A stretch of 64,000 bases of DNA from Agathobaculum butyriciproducens (lineage in GTDB: Bacteria > Bacillota > Clostridia > Oscillospirales > Butyricicoccaceae), in assembly GCA_003096535.1 (NCBI GenBank), contig QEKJ01000001.1, forward strand, positions 310,001 to 374,000. Direction: 5' to 3'. Position numbers and translations under genes: made by a program. The notes under the pieces are model-generated. The model did not search any database and was not told the origin of the DNA. It saw only the letters and a program-made list of their open reading frames with translations. Of this stretch, positions 33,975-43,555 are shown piece by piece. How positions within the stretch are numbered: position 1 is the stretch's first letter; each line of letters opens with the position of its first letter.

Positions 33975-34443
33975 ATTGCCACTTTCCTTTCATTGCTGAA
34001 TTTATCAATCCGTTTGGGTAAACGGGGAACGTGCGGTACCCACCGCTGGGGGCAAAGAGGAAGGACAACCTACGTTTTTCCTTCCTCTTTGAACTCCTGC
34101 CTTTCCCTTAGATAGCCTGACGCAAACCAGAGAGGCGGGACCGCTTCGAAATTGGGGTACGGCAGCCGGGTTACTGTTGCGTGTCTTGCTCTGCCTTTTC
34201 GCAGTTCACAGACAGTTTACTGCTACACAGATCGGTATCTGACACTGCGAATAGGTTGAGAAAAACACGGAAGAAAAATCCTCTGCCGTTTCCCCTTTTC
34301 AGAGCGGTCACATGTCGGCAATCTGCGCCAGACTATCCCAAAGGAAACGGAGAGAAAATCAGAGGGGTGGAAACCTTGGTGTCCATCCCTCTTGTGCGCC
34401 CGCGCGGCGTCAGCCCAGTTCCGTTCGCTTCACAAGCGAAAAC
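33975..34443. other. 469-bp gene-free gap between pflB and pflA with inverted repeat copies
   Basis: It holds two copies of the dispersed repeat of about 130 bp in opposite orientation (34048-34170 and 34270-34410), which could pair in a pflB-pflA transcript. No coding frame or clear terminator is seen. Confidence 0.65.
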
Positions 34444-36672
34444 TCAGATCGCCTCGTGGAAGGTACGCGAAATAACCTCACGCTGCTGCTCGCGGCTCAG
34501 CTTGTAGAAGTTCACCGCATAGCCGGAAACACGGATGGTCAGGTTCGGGTACTGCTCCGGATGCTCGTAAGCCGCCATCAGGGTTTCGCGGTTGAGCACA
34601 TTTACGTTCAGGTGATGCGCATTCTGCGCGAAGTAGCCGCCCATGATGGCAACAAGATTGTTCACCTGCTCCTCATCGGTCTTGCCGAGCGCACCCGGCG
34701 TGATGGAGAACGTGTTGGAGATACCATCGCGGCAGTAGGTGTAGCTCAGCTTTGCAACCGAGTTGAGGGAAGCCAGCGCGCCGGAAACGTCGCGGCCGCT
34801 CATCGGGTTTGCGCCCGGTGCCAGCGGTTCGCCGTGACGGCGGCCGTCCGGCGTGTTGCCGGTCTTTTTGCCGTACATAACGTTAGAGGTGATGGTCAGG
34901 ATGGACATCGTGTGGATCGCACCGCGGTACAGCGGGAACTGCGTCAGCGCCTGATAGAACTTCTCGACCTGCTCACACGCGATCTGATCTACGCGGTCGT
35001 CGTCATTGCCGAACTTCGGGAAATCGCCCTCGATCTCGAAATCAACGATAATGCCGTTCTCCGGATTGCGGATGGGCTTTACCTTGGCATACTTGATCGC
35101 GGAGAGCGAATCCGCCATGCAGCTCATGCCCGCAATGCCGAATGCCATCAGGCGGCGCACCTCGGTATCATGCAGCGCCATCTGGCTCTTCTCGTAGGCG
35201 TACTTGTCGTGCATGTAATGGATGGTGTTCATCGCGGAAACGTAGGTCTTAGCCAGCCACGGACGGTAGAAGTCCATGCGGCGGAGAACCTCCTCATAAT
35301 CCAGCACATCGCCGTCCATGACCGGCATCTCCGGACCGACCTGCTCGAACTTGTTCTCGTCACGGCCGCCGTTGATTGCCATCATCATCAGCTTTGCGAT
35401 GTTGGCACGCGCACCGAAGAACTGCATGTCCTTACCGACGCGCATCGCGGATACGCAGCACGCGATTGCGTAATCATCGCCGTAGTACGGACGCATAACG
35501 TCGTCGTTCTCGTACTGCAGGGCATCCGTGTCGATAGATACCTTTGCGATGAACTTCTTCCAGTTCTCCGGCAGGTTTTCGCTCCACAGAACGGTCAGAT
35601 TCGGCTCTGCGGCAGCGTTCAGGTTGTACAGGGTGTTGAGCATGCGGTAGCTGTTCTTCGTAACCATGTGACGGCCGTCCTCGCCGATGCCGCCGACTGC
35701 CTCGGTGATCCACATCGGGTCGCCGCCGAACAGCTCGTTGTACTCCGGCGTGCGCAGGTGGCGCGCCATACGCAGGTGCAGAACGAAATCGTCCATGATC
35801 TCCTGTGCCTCGCTCTCGGTGAGCAGGCCTGCCGCAATATCGCGCTCAAAGTAGATGTCGAGGAAGGTGGAGGTACGGCCAAGGCTCATTGCGGCGCCGT
35901 TCTGTTCCTTGATGCCGGCCAGATAGCCAAAGTACAGCCACTGAACGGCCTCCTTTGCGTTCTCCGCCGGACGGGTGATATCAAAGCCGTAGGAAGCCGC
36001 CATTGCGATCATGTCCTTGAGCGCCTTGATCTGGTCGCTCAGCTCCTCAGCGCAGCGGATTTCTTTCTCGGTGGTCGGCACGCTGCCGAGCGCATCCTTG
36101 TCCTTCTGCTTCTCCTCGATGAGGCGGTTCACGCCGTACAGCGCCACGCGGCGGTAGTCACCGATGATGCGGCCGCGGCCGTAAGCATCCGGCAGGCCGG
36201 TCAGCAGACCAACGTGACGCGCTTCACGAACGTCCTTGGTGTATGCGGAGAATACGCCGTCGTTGTGGGTCTTGTGGTACTTGAACTCCTCCTCAATCTT
36301 GGGAGAAACCTCATAGCCGTACTGCTTGCACGCATCACGGACCATACGCATGCCGCCGAACGGATTGCATGCACGCTTGAGCGGCTCATCGGTCTGCAGA
36401 CCGACGATAACCTCGTTGTCCTTGTCGAGATAGCCCGGGCCGAAGGCCGTGATAGTGATAACGGTCTCGGTGTCGATATTACGGACACCGCCCTTTTCGC
36501 GCTCCTCCGCGAGCAGTGCATCGAACTTCTCACGCAGCGCAGTCGTGCGTGCGGTAGCCGGAGCCAGAAAAGCGCCGTCACCATCATACGGGGTGTAATT
36601 CTTCTGGATAAAGTCGCGGACATTGATCTCGTTTTCCCAGTTGCCGCCATTAAAGTTGTTCCATGCGTTCAT
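34444..36672 (-). CDS. pflB: Formate C-acetyltransferase (pyruvate formate-lyase)
   Basis: A 742-residue glycyl radical enzyme converting pyruvate and CoA to acetyl-CoA and formate. The active-site Cys pair lies in [10 protein letters not shown] near residue 404 and the radical Gly in RVSGYAVNF near residue 716, just before the C-terminus as expected. The ATG at 36672 has AGGAGG 8 nt upstream. A ZTP riboswitch with a terminator controls the leader, linking formate production to one-carbon demand. PflA is encoded downstream. Confidence 0.97.
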   Translation of the reverse strand: MNAWNNFNGGNWENEINVRDFIQKNYTPYDGDGAFLAPATARTTALREKFDALLAEEREKGGVRNIDTETVITITAFGPGYLDKDNEVIVGLQTDEPLKRACNPFGGMRMVRDACKQYGYEVSPKIEEEFKYHKTHNDGVFSAYTKDVREARHVGLLTGLPDAYGRGRIIGDYRRVALYGVNRLIEEKQKDKDALGSVPTTEKEIRCAEELSDQIKALKDMIAMAASYGFDITRPAENAKEAVQWLYFGYLAGIKEQNGAAMSLGRTSTFLDIYFERDIAAGLLTESEAQEIMDDFVLHLRMARHLRTPEYNELFGGDPMWITEAVGGIGEDGRHMVTKNSYRMLNTLYNLNAAAEPNLTVLWSENLPENWKKFIAKVSIDTDALQYENDDVMRPYYGDDYAIACCVSAMRVGKDMQFFGARANIAKLMMMAINGGRDENKFEQVGPEMPVMDGDVLDYEEVLRRMDFYRPWLAKTYVSAMNTIHYMHDKYAYEKSQMALHDTEVRRLMAFGIAGMSCMADSLSAIKYAKVKPIRNPENGIIVDFEIEGDFPKFGNDDDRVDQIACEQVEKFYQALTQFPLYRGAIHTMSILTITSNVMYGKKTGNTPDGRRHGEPLAPGANPMSGRDVSGALASLNSVAKLSYTYCRDGISNTFSITPGALGKTDEEQVNNLVAIMGGYFAQNAHHLNVNVLNRETLMAAYEHPEQYPNLTIRVSGYAVNFYKLSREQQREVISRTFHEAI

Positions 36673-36720
36673 ATTCTTTTCCTCCTGTTTGTGCTGTCTG
36701 CTGTCCTTTTTTATGGTAAC

Positions 36721-36759
36721 AAAAAAGGACAGCATCGCGTATTACTTGCGACACTGCCC
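36721..36759 (-). terminator. Riboswitch-controlled terminator ahead of pflB
   Basis: Minus strand GGGCAGUGUCGC and GCGAUGCUGUCC pair over 12 positions (with G-U pairs) around a 9-nt loop and are followed by UUUUUU. The 5' arm uses the conserved CUGGGCA end of the ZTP aptamer, so aptamer and terminator are mutually exclusive. Confidence 0.85.
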
Positions 36760-36859
36760 AGACGGTCGGCATTGAGATACACTTCACGGTGCATCTGATT
36801 ACGGAACTCCCTGCTCCCCGGTGGTTTGCGCTCCACCTGTGTCCGTCAGTTGCAGGGAA
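36752..36859 (-). promoter_or_regulatory. ZTP (pfl motif) riboswitch
   Basis: The minus strand carries the family signatures. P1 is UCCCUGC/GCAGGGA (36852-36858 with 36808-36814). The junction GGACACAGGUGG leads to CCACCGGGGAGC. After a variable linker, the 3' domain is CCGACCGUCUGGGCA, with the conserved CCG-CUGGGC pseudoknot partner. These riboswitches bind ZMP/ZTP, which accumulate when formyl-folate is low, and usually turn genes on. Here the gene is pflB, which supplies formate. Confidence 0.92.
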
Positions 36860-36872
36860 TCTGTCTGGCATT

Positions 36873-36902
36873 AGCATAACACATCTGCCGCTCAATATGC
36901 AA
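36873..36902 (-). promoter_or_regulatory. Promoter of the pflB riboswitch transcript
   Basis: Minus strand TTGCAT (36902-36897), 18 bp, TATGCT (36878-36873), about 14 nt upstream of the aptamer. Confidence 0.6.
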
Positions 36903-36959
36903 CTGCCGAAAGTCACAAAAAATCCATGTGAAAAAACGGTGGAATCTGTGTAAAGTATC

Positions 36960-36988
36960 TTTTCAATTTACACAAAATAGGGTATAGT
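36960..36988 (+). promoter_or_regulatory. Promoter of the phosphofructokinase gene
   Basis: TTTTCA (36960-36965), 17 bp, TATAGT (36983-36988), about 68 nt before the start codon and divergent from pflB. Confidence 0.5.
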
Positions 36989-37055
36989 AAAAATACGATA
37001 CTGCGCATTGTACAATATACAGAATGCGGAAAACAGAGTCAGGAGGCAGACGAGT

Positions 37056-38135
37056 ATGTTAAAGATTGGTATGCTGACCAGCGGCGGCGACTGTCAGGGT
37101 CTGAACGCGGCACTGCGCGGTGTAGCGAAAACACTGTATAACGAACTGGGAGATAAAGTAACCATCTATGGTATTCGGGACGGCTACCGCGGTTTGATCG
37201 AGGGCGATTACCACGAAATGCTGCCCGAGGATTTTTCGGATATTCTGACCGTCGGCGGCACCATTCTCGGTACGTCGCGCCAGCCGTTCAAGGAAATGCG
37301 CAAGACCATCGAGGACAGCGAGGAGACCAAGCTGGATAAAATGCTGCACACGGTGAAAAAGGCAGGCTTTGACTGTCTGGTCATTCTGGGCGGCAACGGC
37401 ACGCACAAGACCGCAAACCTGCTGAGCATGAAGGGTGTAAACGTGGTAACGCTGCCCAAGACGATCGACAACGATCTGTGGGGCACCGAGCTGACATTTG
37501 GTTTTCAGTCCGCGATTGATATCGCGTCCACGGTTATTGATTCCATCCATTCCACCGCATTTTCGCACTCGCGCGTGTTCATCGTGGAGGTTATGGGACA
37601 TAAAGCCGGCTGGCTGACGCTGTACGCAGGCATTGCCTCCGGCGCGGATGTCATCGTTATTCCGGAAATCCCCTACTCCGCAAAAAAGATTGCCGCAGCG
37701 ATTGAAAAGCGTGCCAAGGCGGGCAAACGATTCTCGATCATTGCAGTGGCTGAGGGCGCGATAAGTCAAGACGAGGCCAAGCTGAGCAAAAAGGAATTCA
37801 AGGCTGCCCGCGAGGCGATGACCTATCCGTCCATCTCCTACCGCATTGCGGACGAGCTGAAGGAGCTGACCGGTCAGGAGATCCGCGTTACCATTCCGGG
37901 CCATTACCAGCGCGGCGGCGCTCCCTGCCCGGCCGACCGCGTGCTGACAAGCCGGTTTGGCGTAGCGGCAGCCCAGCTTATCCTGCAGAAAAAGTTCGGC
38001 TATATGGTTGCGCTGCAGGATAACCATATCGTGCCGGTTCCGCTGACCGAGGTCGCAGGCAAGCTGAAAACCGTTCCGCCCGATGGCGAACTGGTGAAGC
38101 AGGCAAGAGCGCTCGGACTGTCGATGGGCGACTGA
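37056..38135 (+). CDS. pfkA: 6-phosphofructokinase
   Basis: A 359-residue glycolytic kinase. KIGMLTSGGDCQGLNAALRG opens the fold. The phosphoryl-donor loop reads GGNGTHKTA and the active-site segment PKTIDNDLWGTE. In E. coli numbering the residue at 104 is Gly (ATP type) while 124 is Lys (PPi-type and group III enzymes), and 103 is Asn rather than Asp. The combination fits ATP-using group III or plant-like members better than classical PfkA. The ATG at 37056 has AGGAGG upstream; an upstream in-frame ATG is rejected. Confidence 0.9.
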   Translation: MLKIGMLTSGGDCQGLNAALRGVAKTLYNELGDKVTIYGIRDGYRGLIEGDYHEMLPEDFSDILTVGGTILGTSRQPFKEMRKTIEDSEETKLDKMLHTVKKAGFDCLVILGGNGTHKTANLLSMKGVNVVTLPKTIDNDLWGTELTFGFQSAIDIASTVIDSIHSTAFSHSRVFIVEVMGHKAGWLTLYAGIASGADVIVIPEIPYSAKKIAAAIEKRAKAGKRFSIIAVAEGAISQDEAKLSKKEFKAAREAMTYPSISYRIADELKELTGQEIRVTIPGHYQRGGAPCPADRVLTSRFGVAAAQLILQKKFGYMVALQDNHIVPVPLTEVAGKLKTVPPDGELVKQARALGLSMGD

Positions 38136-38195
38136 TTGCCGAATTGAGAATTGAAAATGGAGAATGGAGAAGGAACGCAGCTATTTAATCCGTTC

Positions 38196-38226
38196 CAAAA
38201 AGGACGCATAATATGCGTCCTTTTTT
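38196..38226 (+). terminator. Terminator of the phosphofructokinase gene
   Basis: AAAAAGGACGCAT and complement around AATA, then TTTTTTT. Confidence 0.9.
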
Positions 38227-38227
38227 C

Positions 38228-38554
38228 GTGCGAAAGCACATATAAAATTCCGGTTTGCTTGCAAACCGCAACTACACGACAGGATTTCGTTCAGAAATCT
38301 GAGTCATTGTCCCGTGCCGTGCACGACCGCCGTTTCACGGCGGCATTCAATCGCGTTTGCCGTGCAAATGCAAAAAAACGCAGGACATGCGCGCGCAGCG
38401 CGGACATAGCCGCGCAAGGATAGCGCCTGCGTTTTTTTACAAGAAAAAAGGGATTTTGTGTGCCCGCCAAGGCGGACGCGCAAAATCCCGTATAGGACGT
38501 ATCCGAGCCATTGGCTCGGTACGTCCCTCTCGTCCGAAAGCGTGGTTTCGGACG
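38228..38554. repeat. Train of about eight hairpins between pfkA and purA
   Basis: Successive inverted repeats: GTGC-GAAA-GCAC (38228), CGGTTTGC/GCAAACCG (38251), GATTTC/GAAATC (38283), CCGCCG/CGGCGG (38327), a long AAAAAAACGCAGG/CCTGCGTTTTTTT arm pair (38372 and 38426), GGGATTTTG/CAAAATCCC (38450), GGACGTA/TACGTCC enclosing CCGAGCC/GGCTCGG (38495-38526), and CGTCCGAAA/TTTCGGACG (38531). The last two are joined by CCCTCTCG, a signature also found at 57887 and 61394. There is no gene here; the first one or two may terminate purA. Confidence 0.75.
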
Positions 38555-38556
38555 AA

Positions 38557-39840
38557 TTATTTGATGGTCATAACCTGATCACGAGCAGGACCTACGCCAA
38601 GCATGGTAATCGGGCACTCGATGATGCGCTCCAGCTCCTTGATGTAGGACTGCACGGTTGCCGGCAGTTCCTCAAAGGAACGGCAGTTGGTGATATCCTC
38701 ATCAAAGCCGTCGAACTCCTCGTAAACCGGCTCACAGTCTACCAGATCCATGAAGTTTGCCGGGAACTCGGTAACGGTCTCGCCGTTCTTCAGCTTGTAT
38801 GCAACGCAGACCTTGAGCTTCGGCAGACCGCGCAGCGGGTCGATCTTGTTGATAACAACGTCGGTCAGACCGTTTACACGAACCGCATAGCGTGCAACGA
38901 CTGCGTCGAACCAGCCGGTACGGCGCGGACGGCCGGTAACGGTACCGAACTCGCCGCCTGCATTGCGGATGTAGTCGCCGGTCTCGTCGAACAGCTCGGT
39001 CGGGAACGGACCCTCGCCTACACGGGTAGTGTAGGACTTAAAGATACCCATGATCTCGTTGATGGCAGTCGGGCCGACACCGGAACCGATGCAGCAGCCG
39101 CCTGCTACCGGATGAGACGAGGTAACATACGGATAGGTGCCCATGTCGAGGTCGAGCAGTGTGCCCTGCGCACCCTCGAACAGCACTTCCTTGCCGGACT
39201 TGATGGCGTCATAGGTCATAACGGTGGTGTCGCGCACCATCGGACGCAGACGGTCTGCGTAAACCTTGTACTCTGCGATAACAGCGTCCGCGTCGATCGG
39301 CTCGCCGCCGTAAACGCCGGTAATCACGCGGTTCTTACGGGCACAGGTCTCGCGGATAACCTCCTCGAAACGCTCTGCGTCTACAAAATCGTGCATGCGG
39401 ATGCCGCTGCGCTCGGACTTGTCCATATAGGTCGGGCCAATGCCCTTCTTGGTGGTGCCGATTGCGGTGCCTTCCTTGGCCTTCTCCGCCTCGCTGAGCG
39501 CATCCAGCTCAAGGTGCCACGGCATGATGCAGTGGCAGCGTGCGTCGATGAACAGCTTGTCGGTGGAAACGCCCTTCTCGTGCAGACCGTCGATCTCGCC
39601 GAGGACAGCCTTCGGATTGACAACAACACCCGGGCCGATGACGTTGACGCACTCCGGATACAGGATGCCGGACGGAATCAGCTGCAGCTTGTACTTCTCA
39701 CCGCCGGCTACAACGGTGTGACCGGCATTGTTGCCGCCCTGGCTGCGGACAACCAGATCCGCCTTGCCTGCGAAAATATCAATAAACTTACCCTTGCCTT
39801 CGTCGCCCCACTGAGCGCCGAGAATTACCTTACCTGGCAT
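38557..39840 (-). CDS. purA: Adenylosuccinate synthetase
   Basis: A 427-residue GTP-dependent enzyme joining IMP and aspartate, the first AMP-specific step. GAQWGDEGKGKFIDIFAGKA is the N-terminal GTP/Mg loop, NNAGHTVVAGG and GTTKKGIGPTY are the IMP-binding segments, and FEGAQGTLLDLDMGTYPYVT and SHPVAGG are typical. Cytosolic and full length, it stands alone between two gene-poor regions. Confidence 0.97.
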   Translation of the reverse strand: MPGKVILGAQWGDEGKGKFIDIFAGKADLVVRSQGGNNAGHTVVAGGEKYKLQLIPSGILYPECVNVIGPGVVVNPKAVLGEIDGLHEKGVSTDKLFIDARCHCIMPWHLELDALSEAEKAKEGTAIGTTKKGIGPTYMDKSERSGIRMHDFVDAERFEEVIRETCARKNRVITGVYGGEPIDADAVIAEYKVYADRLRPMVRDTTVMTYDAIKSGKEVLFEGAQGTLLDLDMGTYPYVTSSHPVAGGCCIGSGVGPTAINEIMGIFKSYTTRVGEGPFPTELFDETGDYIRNAGGEFGTVTGRPRRTGWFDAVVARYAVRVNGLTDVVINKIDPLRGLPKLKVCVAYKLKNGETVTEFPANFMDLVDCEPVYEEFDGFDEDITNCRSFEELPATVQSYIKELERIIECPITMLGVGPARDQVMTIK

Positions 39841-40062
39841 AGGATTTCCTCCCTTTCTATCTGCAACGTGCTCTTGTCACGCGATATACTTTATATATGT
39901 ATGGATCATACCCTTGAAATTATAGCATACCCTTCTCTACTTTTCAATGCCGTTTTGCACGTTTTTGTCTTGTAAAAGACGGCCCGCCGTTGTAAAATAT
40001 TTTATAATAGTGGGAAGTATGGCCGCACGGCGGTCTGTCCCGATGAAGGAGTTCGTTTTTCT

Positions 40063-41190
40063 ATGCATTATCTTGATAACGCGGCGACGACCCGCGTGCT
40101 GCCCGAAGCAGCCGAAGCGGCCGTTCACGCGATGTGCGAGGAGTTCGGCAATCCGTCCAGCCTGCACCGCATGGGTCTGGAGGCCTCGCATCTGCTCGAG
40201 GACAGCCGCAGGACGGTCGCGTCTGCGCTCGGCTGTCTGCCCGAGGAAGTATATTTCACCGCCTGCGGCACGGAGAGCACCAACATCAGCCTGCGCGGTG
40301 CCGCTCACCTCAACCGACATAAAAAGGGCCGCATCATCACGACCGAGATTGAGCACGCGGCAACCGTCAACACCGCAAAGCAGCTTGCTGCGGACGGCTT
40401 CGACGTAGTTTTCCTTGCACCGGACGCAACCGGTCACATCACGCCCGAGGTGCTGAGCGAAGCACTGACCGAGGACACCATTCTTCTCTCCTGCCAGCTG
40501 GTCAACAACGAGATCGGCACGGTACAGCCGGTCGAACAGCTCGGAAAGCTGCTCAAGGCCAAGGCACCCAAGGCGCTGTTCCATATTGATGCCGTACAGG
40601 GTCTTTGCCGTGTACGCCTGACGCCGAAAAAATGGAACTGTGACCTGATGAGCGTTTCCGGCCACAAAATCGGCGCACCCAAGGGCATCGGTGCGCTGTA
40701 TGTGAAAAAGGGCCTGCGCCTGCCTCCGCTGACGTTCGGCGGCGGTCAGGAGCGCGGGATGCGCCCGGGCACCGAGGCCGTGCCGAATATCGCCGCGTTC
40801 GCCAAGGCGTGCGAGATCCGTATGGCGCACTTTGACGAGGATTACGCCCATGTGCAGGAGCTGGCCGACTACCTCAAGCAGCAGGTGGCCGCCGAGCTGC
40901 CGGATGCTGTAATTAACGGCGAAGGCGATATCCCGCATGTTGTCAATCTTTCCATGCCCGGCTGCAAGAGCGAGGTCATGCTGCATGTACTCGAGGGGGA
41001 CGAGGTTTACATTTCCAGCGGCTCAGCCTGCTCCAAGGGCAAGCAGAGCGGTGTGCTCAAGGCACTCGGTCTGCCGAAGGCGCGCACGGACAGCGCGCTG
41101 CGCGTTTCGTTTGCACCGTTCAACACAAAGGAAGATGTAGACGCATTCATCAATGCCGTTAAAAAAGGCGCAAAAATGTTCAGACGTTAA
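40063..41190 (+). CDS. Cysteine desulfurase (NifS/IscS family)
   Basis: A 375-residue PLP enzyme that takes sulfur from cysteine and passes it on as a persulfide. YLDNAATTRVLPEA opens the fold, TIEHAA-type residues bind PLP, the Schiff-base Lys is in SVSGHKIGAPKGIGALY, and the persulfide Cys is in SSGSACSKGKQSG. The long-loop form fits class I (IscS/NifS). It is the first gene of a + strand run ending in thiI, so it probably supplies sulfur for 4-thiouridine and the thiamine thiazole. Confidence 0.92.
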   Translation: MHYLDNAATTRVLPEAAEAAVHAMCEEFGNPSSLHRMGLEASHLLEDSRRTVASALGCLPEEVYFTACGTESTNISLRGAAHLNRHKKGRIITTEIEHAATVNTAKQLAADGFDVVFLAPDATGHITPEVLSEALTEDTILLSCQLVNNEIGTVQPVEQLGKLLKAKAPKALFHIDAVQGLCRVRLTPKKWNCDLMSVSGHKIGAPKGIGALYVKKGLRLPPLTFGGGQERGMRPGTEAVPNIAAFAKACEIRMAHFDEDYAHVQELADYLKQQVAAELPDAVINGEGDIPHVVNLSMPGCKSEVMLHVLEGDEVYISSGSACSKGKQSGVLKALGLPKARTDSALRVSFAPFNTKEDVDAFINAVKKGAKMFRR

Positions 41191-41220
41191 CCGTTAGAAA
41201 CAACGGACGGAGGTGCGAGT

Positions 41221-41907
41221 ATGAAGAAATCGTATGTTTTCAACACCCTCATCTGCTGCGGCTGCACCGCACTGATTTTCCTGCTGCATTTTGTTGTGTA
41301 TGGCGGTGTGCTGCTGAAAAGTCCGGGCTATGCCGGGCTGTTCTGCGCCGTCTGGATCGCGCATGCTGCCGGCTATTCCGGCACGCTGGAGCCGGAGGAG
41401 CGTCCGCATACCGCAGTGCGCGTTCGAGTGTTGCAGTTGCTGTACTGCATCCTTTTCGGCAGCGTTCTGTTCGCCACCATCGAGGACCCGTATAACGTTC
41501 TGTGCTGGTTCTGCGTGGTATACGGCGTGGTTTACATCATTTTCTTCCTGCGCAAAGGAGATAACGGCGCGGAACCGTGGACTGCGACGTTCATGATGCT
41601 CTGGATGCTGCTCACACTCGGCGCGTTTCTACTGATCGTGCATCCGATCACGGTGTCGCAGGCACGCAATCTGGTCGAGCAGGCCGGTTACACTGACCTG
41701 TACCGTTTTCAGTCCGTTGACTGGGACGCGGCCCGGTTCGCGCAGGTGATAAACAATGATACGGAGATTATCGGCTGCACCATGCCGGAGGAAAAGGAGC
41801 CGCTCGGCTGGTACGGTTTCCGCGCCTTCAAAGACGGAGAAAGATACTGCGTGGTCGTTTCGGCGGCACGCGGACAGATTGAAGTACAGGAAAAACAAGG
41901 AGTTTAA
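41221..41907 (+). CDS. Unrecognised multi-pass membrane protein
   Basis: A 228-residue protein with four hydrophobic segments (about residues 8-30, 36-52, 68-88 and 92-108) plus a longer one near 120-142, then a cytosolic or extracytoplasmic domain of about 85 residues. It has GGAGG 8 nt before the ATG and lies 30 nt after the cysteine desulfurase gene. I do not recognise the family. The neighbours do not reveal a role. Confidence 0.75.
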   Translation: MKKSYVFNTLICCGCTALIFLLHFVVYGGVLLKSPGYAGLFCAVWIAHAAGYSGTLEPEERPHTAVRVRVLQLLYCILFGSVLFATIEDPYNVLCWFCVVYGVVYIIFFLRKGDNGAEPWTATFMMLWMLLTLGAFLLIVHPITVSQARNLVEQAGYTDLYRFQSVDWDAARFAQVINNDTEIIGCTMPEEKEPLGWYGFRAFKDGERYCVVVSAARGQIEVQEKQGV

Positions 41908-41912
41908 TCTAT

Positions 41913-42299
41913 ATGGAATACAAAACCATCACCAAACCGGACGGCTCGGAGCAGAAGCTCGCCGTATATGACGGCAAATGCCGCTTCTGGATGGAGGGCC
42001 TTTACGACAGCCTGCCGGACACTGCCGAAAAGCGTGCAGAGGAATGCAGTCTGCCGGTCAAGATTGACCGCCGGGAGGACGGCACGGTCAGCGTCGGCAC
42101 GCAGTCGCTCGTACCGTGGGAAACCGATTACGGCAAGCTGGAAATCATGGCGGACGTTTACTTAAACTATCTGGCACAGGTGTTCAACCTGCCGGATGAT
42201 GATTACGTCAAGACCCGCTTGGAGTTCGGCTCGGACAGCGCCGACCGCGACAGCCTGATGACCGCCGAAGAAAAGGAAATCATCAGCGCAAACAAATAA
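41913..42299 (+). CDS. Hypothetical acidic protein
   Basis: A 128-residue soluble, acidic protein starting 5 nt after the membrane-protein gene and ending 23 nt before thiI, so it is probably in the same transcript. The body is a mix of strands and short helices (LVPWETDYGKLEIMADVYLN near residue 70). No motif was recognised. Confidence 0.72.
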   Translation: MEYKTITKPDGSEQKLAVYDGKCRFWMEGLYDSLPDTAEKRAEECSLPVKIDRREDGTVSVGTQSLVPWETDYGKLEIMADVYLNYLAQVFNLPDDDYVKTRLEFGSDSADRDSLMTAEEKEIISANK

Positions 42300-42322
42300 A
42301 TTTACCATCAAGGAGACAATAA

Positions 42323-43492
42323 ATGAAAGAAGTATTACTGCTCAAGTGCGGTGAGATCGTCCTCAAGGGACTCAACCGCAAAACCTTTGAGGATCGTCTG
42401 CTGAAAAACCTCAAGCGCCGCATGGCGCACGTTGCAGACTGCGAGATCACCATGCGCCAGTCGGTCGTTTATGTGGAGATTCCGGACGATGCAGACGCAG
42501 ATGCGGTTATGGAGTGCGCAAGCCGTGTGTTCGGCTTTGCGACCATCTCCCGTGCAGCGGTCTGCCCGGAAAAGACGCTCGAGAGTGTCATTGCGACCGC
42601 AAAGGACTATCTGGCACCCAATTTTGCGGCAGCTAAGACCTTTAAGGTCGAGTCCAAGCGCGGCGACAAGAAATTCCCGATGACCTCCACCGAAATCAGC
42701 CAGCACGTCGGCGGCGAGCTTGCTGATCTGTTTCCTGATGTTCGTCCGGACATGCACCATCCCGACCTGACCGTACACGTTGAGATGCGCGAGAAGTACG
42801 CCTTCGTTCACGCTGGTCCGGTTCCGGGTGCGGGCGGTATGCCCATCGGCTCGAACGGCCGTGCAGCGCTGCTGCTCTCCGGCGGCATCGACTCCCCTGT
42901 TGCCGGCTGGATGATGGCCAAGCGCGGTCTGGAGCTGTGCGGCATCCACTTTTTCAGCTATCCGTACACCTCCGAGCGCGCCAAGGAGAAGGTGCTTGAA
43001 CTGGGTCGCAAGCTGACCGCATGGTGCGGCCGCATGAGCGTTATGGTCGTGCCGTTCACCCACATTCAGGAGGAAATCCGCGACAAGTGCCACGAGGAGC
43101 TGTTCACACTCATCATGCGCCGCTTTATGATGCGCATTGCCGAGCGCGTAGCTGTTGAGTACGGCTGCGGTGCGCTCATCACCGGTGAGTCGCTCGGTCA
43201 GGTTGCCAGCCAGACCATGCCCGCCATGGCCGTTACCGGCGCGGTGTGCGACCTGCCGGTGTTCCGTCCCTGCATCGGCATGGATAAGGAGGAAATTGTC
43301 ACGATCGCCCGTAAGATCGACACCTTCGAGACCTCTATCCTTCCCTACGAGGACTGCTGCACCGTATTCACCCCGAAGCACCCGAATACCAAGCCGAAGA
43401 TGCCGAAGATCCTCGAGGCAGAGAGCCACCTCGACGTTGAAGCACTCGTGGACGAGGCGGTTAAGGGTGTGGAGATTATCCACCTTCCGTAA
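42323..43492 (+). CDS. thiI: tRNA 4-thiouridine synthetase ThiI
   Basis: A 389-residue enzyme that makes s4U8 in tRNA and can pass sulfur to ThiS. The N-terminal ferredoxin-like and THUMP domains span about residues 1-165. The PP-loop LLLSGGIDSPVAGWMMAKRG is near 183. The C-terminal rhodanese domain of the E. coli enzyme is absent, as in Bacillus, where a dedicated desulfurase helps. That fits the cysteine desulfurase encoded upstream. Confidence 0.95.
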   Translation: MKEVLLLKCGEIVLKGLNRKTFEDRLLKNLKRRMAHVADCEITMRQSVVYVEIPDDADADAVMECASRVFGFATISRAAVCPEKTLESVIATAKDYLAPNFAAAKTFKVESKRGDKKFPMTSTEISQHVGGELADLFPDVRPDMHHPDLTVHVEMREKYAFVHAGPVPGAGGMPIGSNGRAALLLSGGIDSPVAGWMMAKRGLELCGIHFFSYPYTSERAKEKVLELGRKLTAWCGRMSVMVVPFTHIQEEIRDKCHEELFTLIMRRFMMRIAERVAVEYGCGALITGESLGQVASQTMPAMAVTGAVCDLPVFRPCIGMDKEEIVTIARKIDTFETSILPYEDCCTVFTPKHPNTKPKMPKILEAESHLDVEALVDEAVKGVEIIHLP

Positions 43493-43555
43493 TAATTAGG
43501 AATGAGTAATTACTAATTAAAATAGCAATTCCCTTGATTTAAGGAGGAACTTTCA

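Noticed and set aside
38372..38438. Riboswitch upstream of purA
   Set aside because: The structure is on the 3' side of purA (minus strand), and has no match to purine aptamer sequences.
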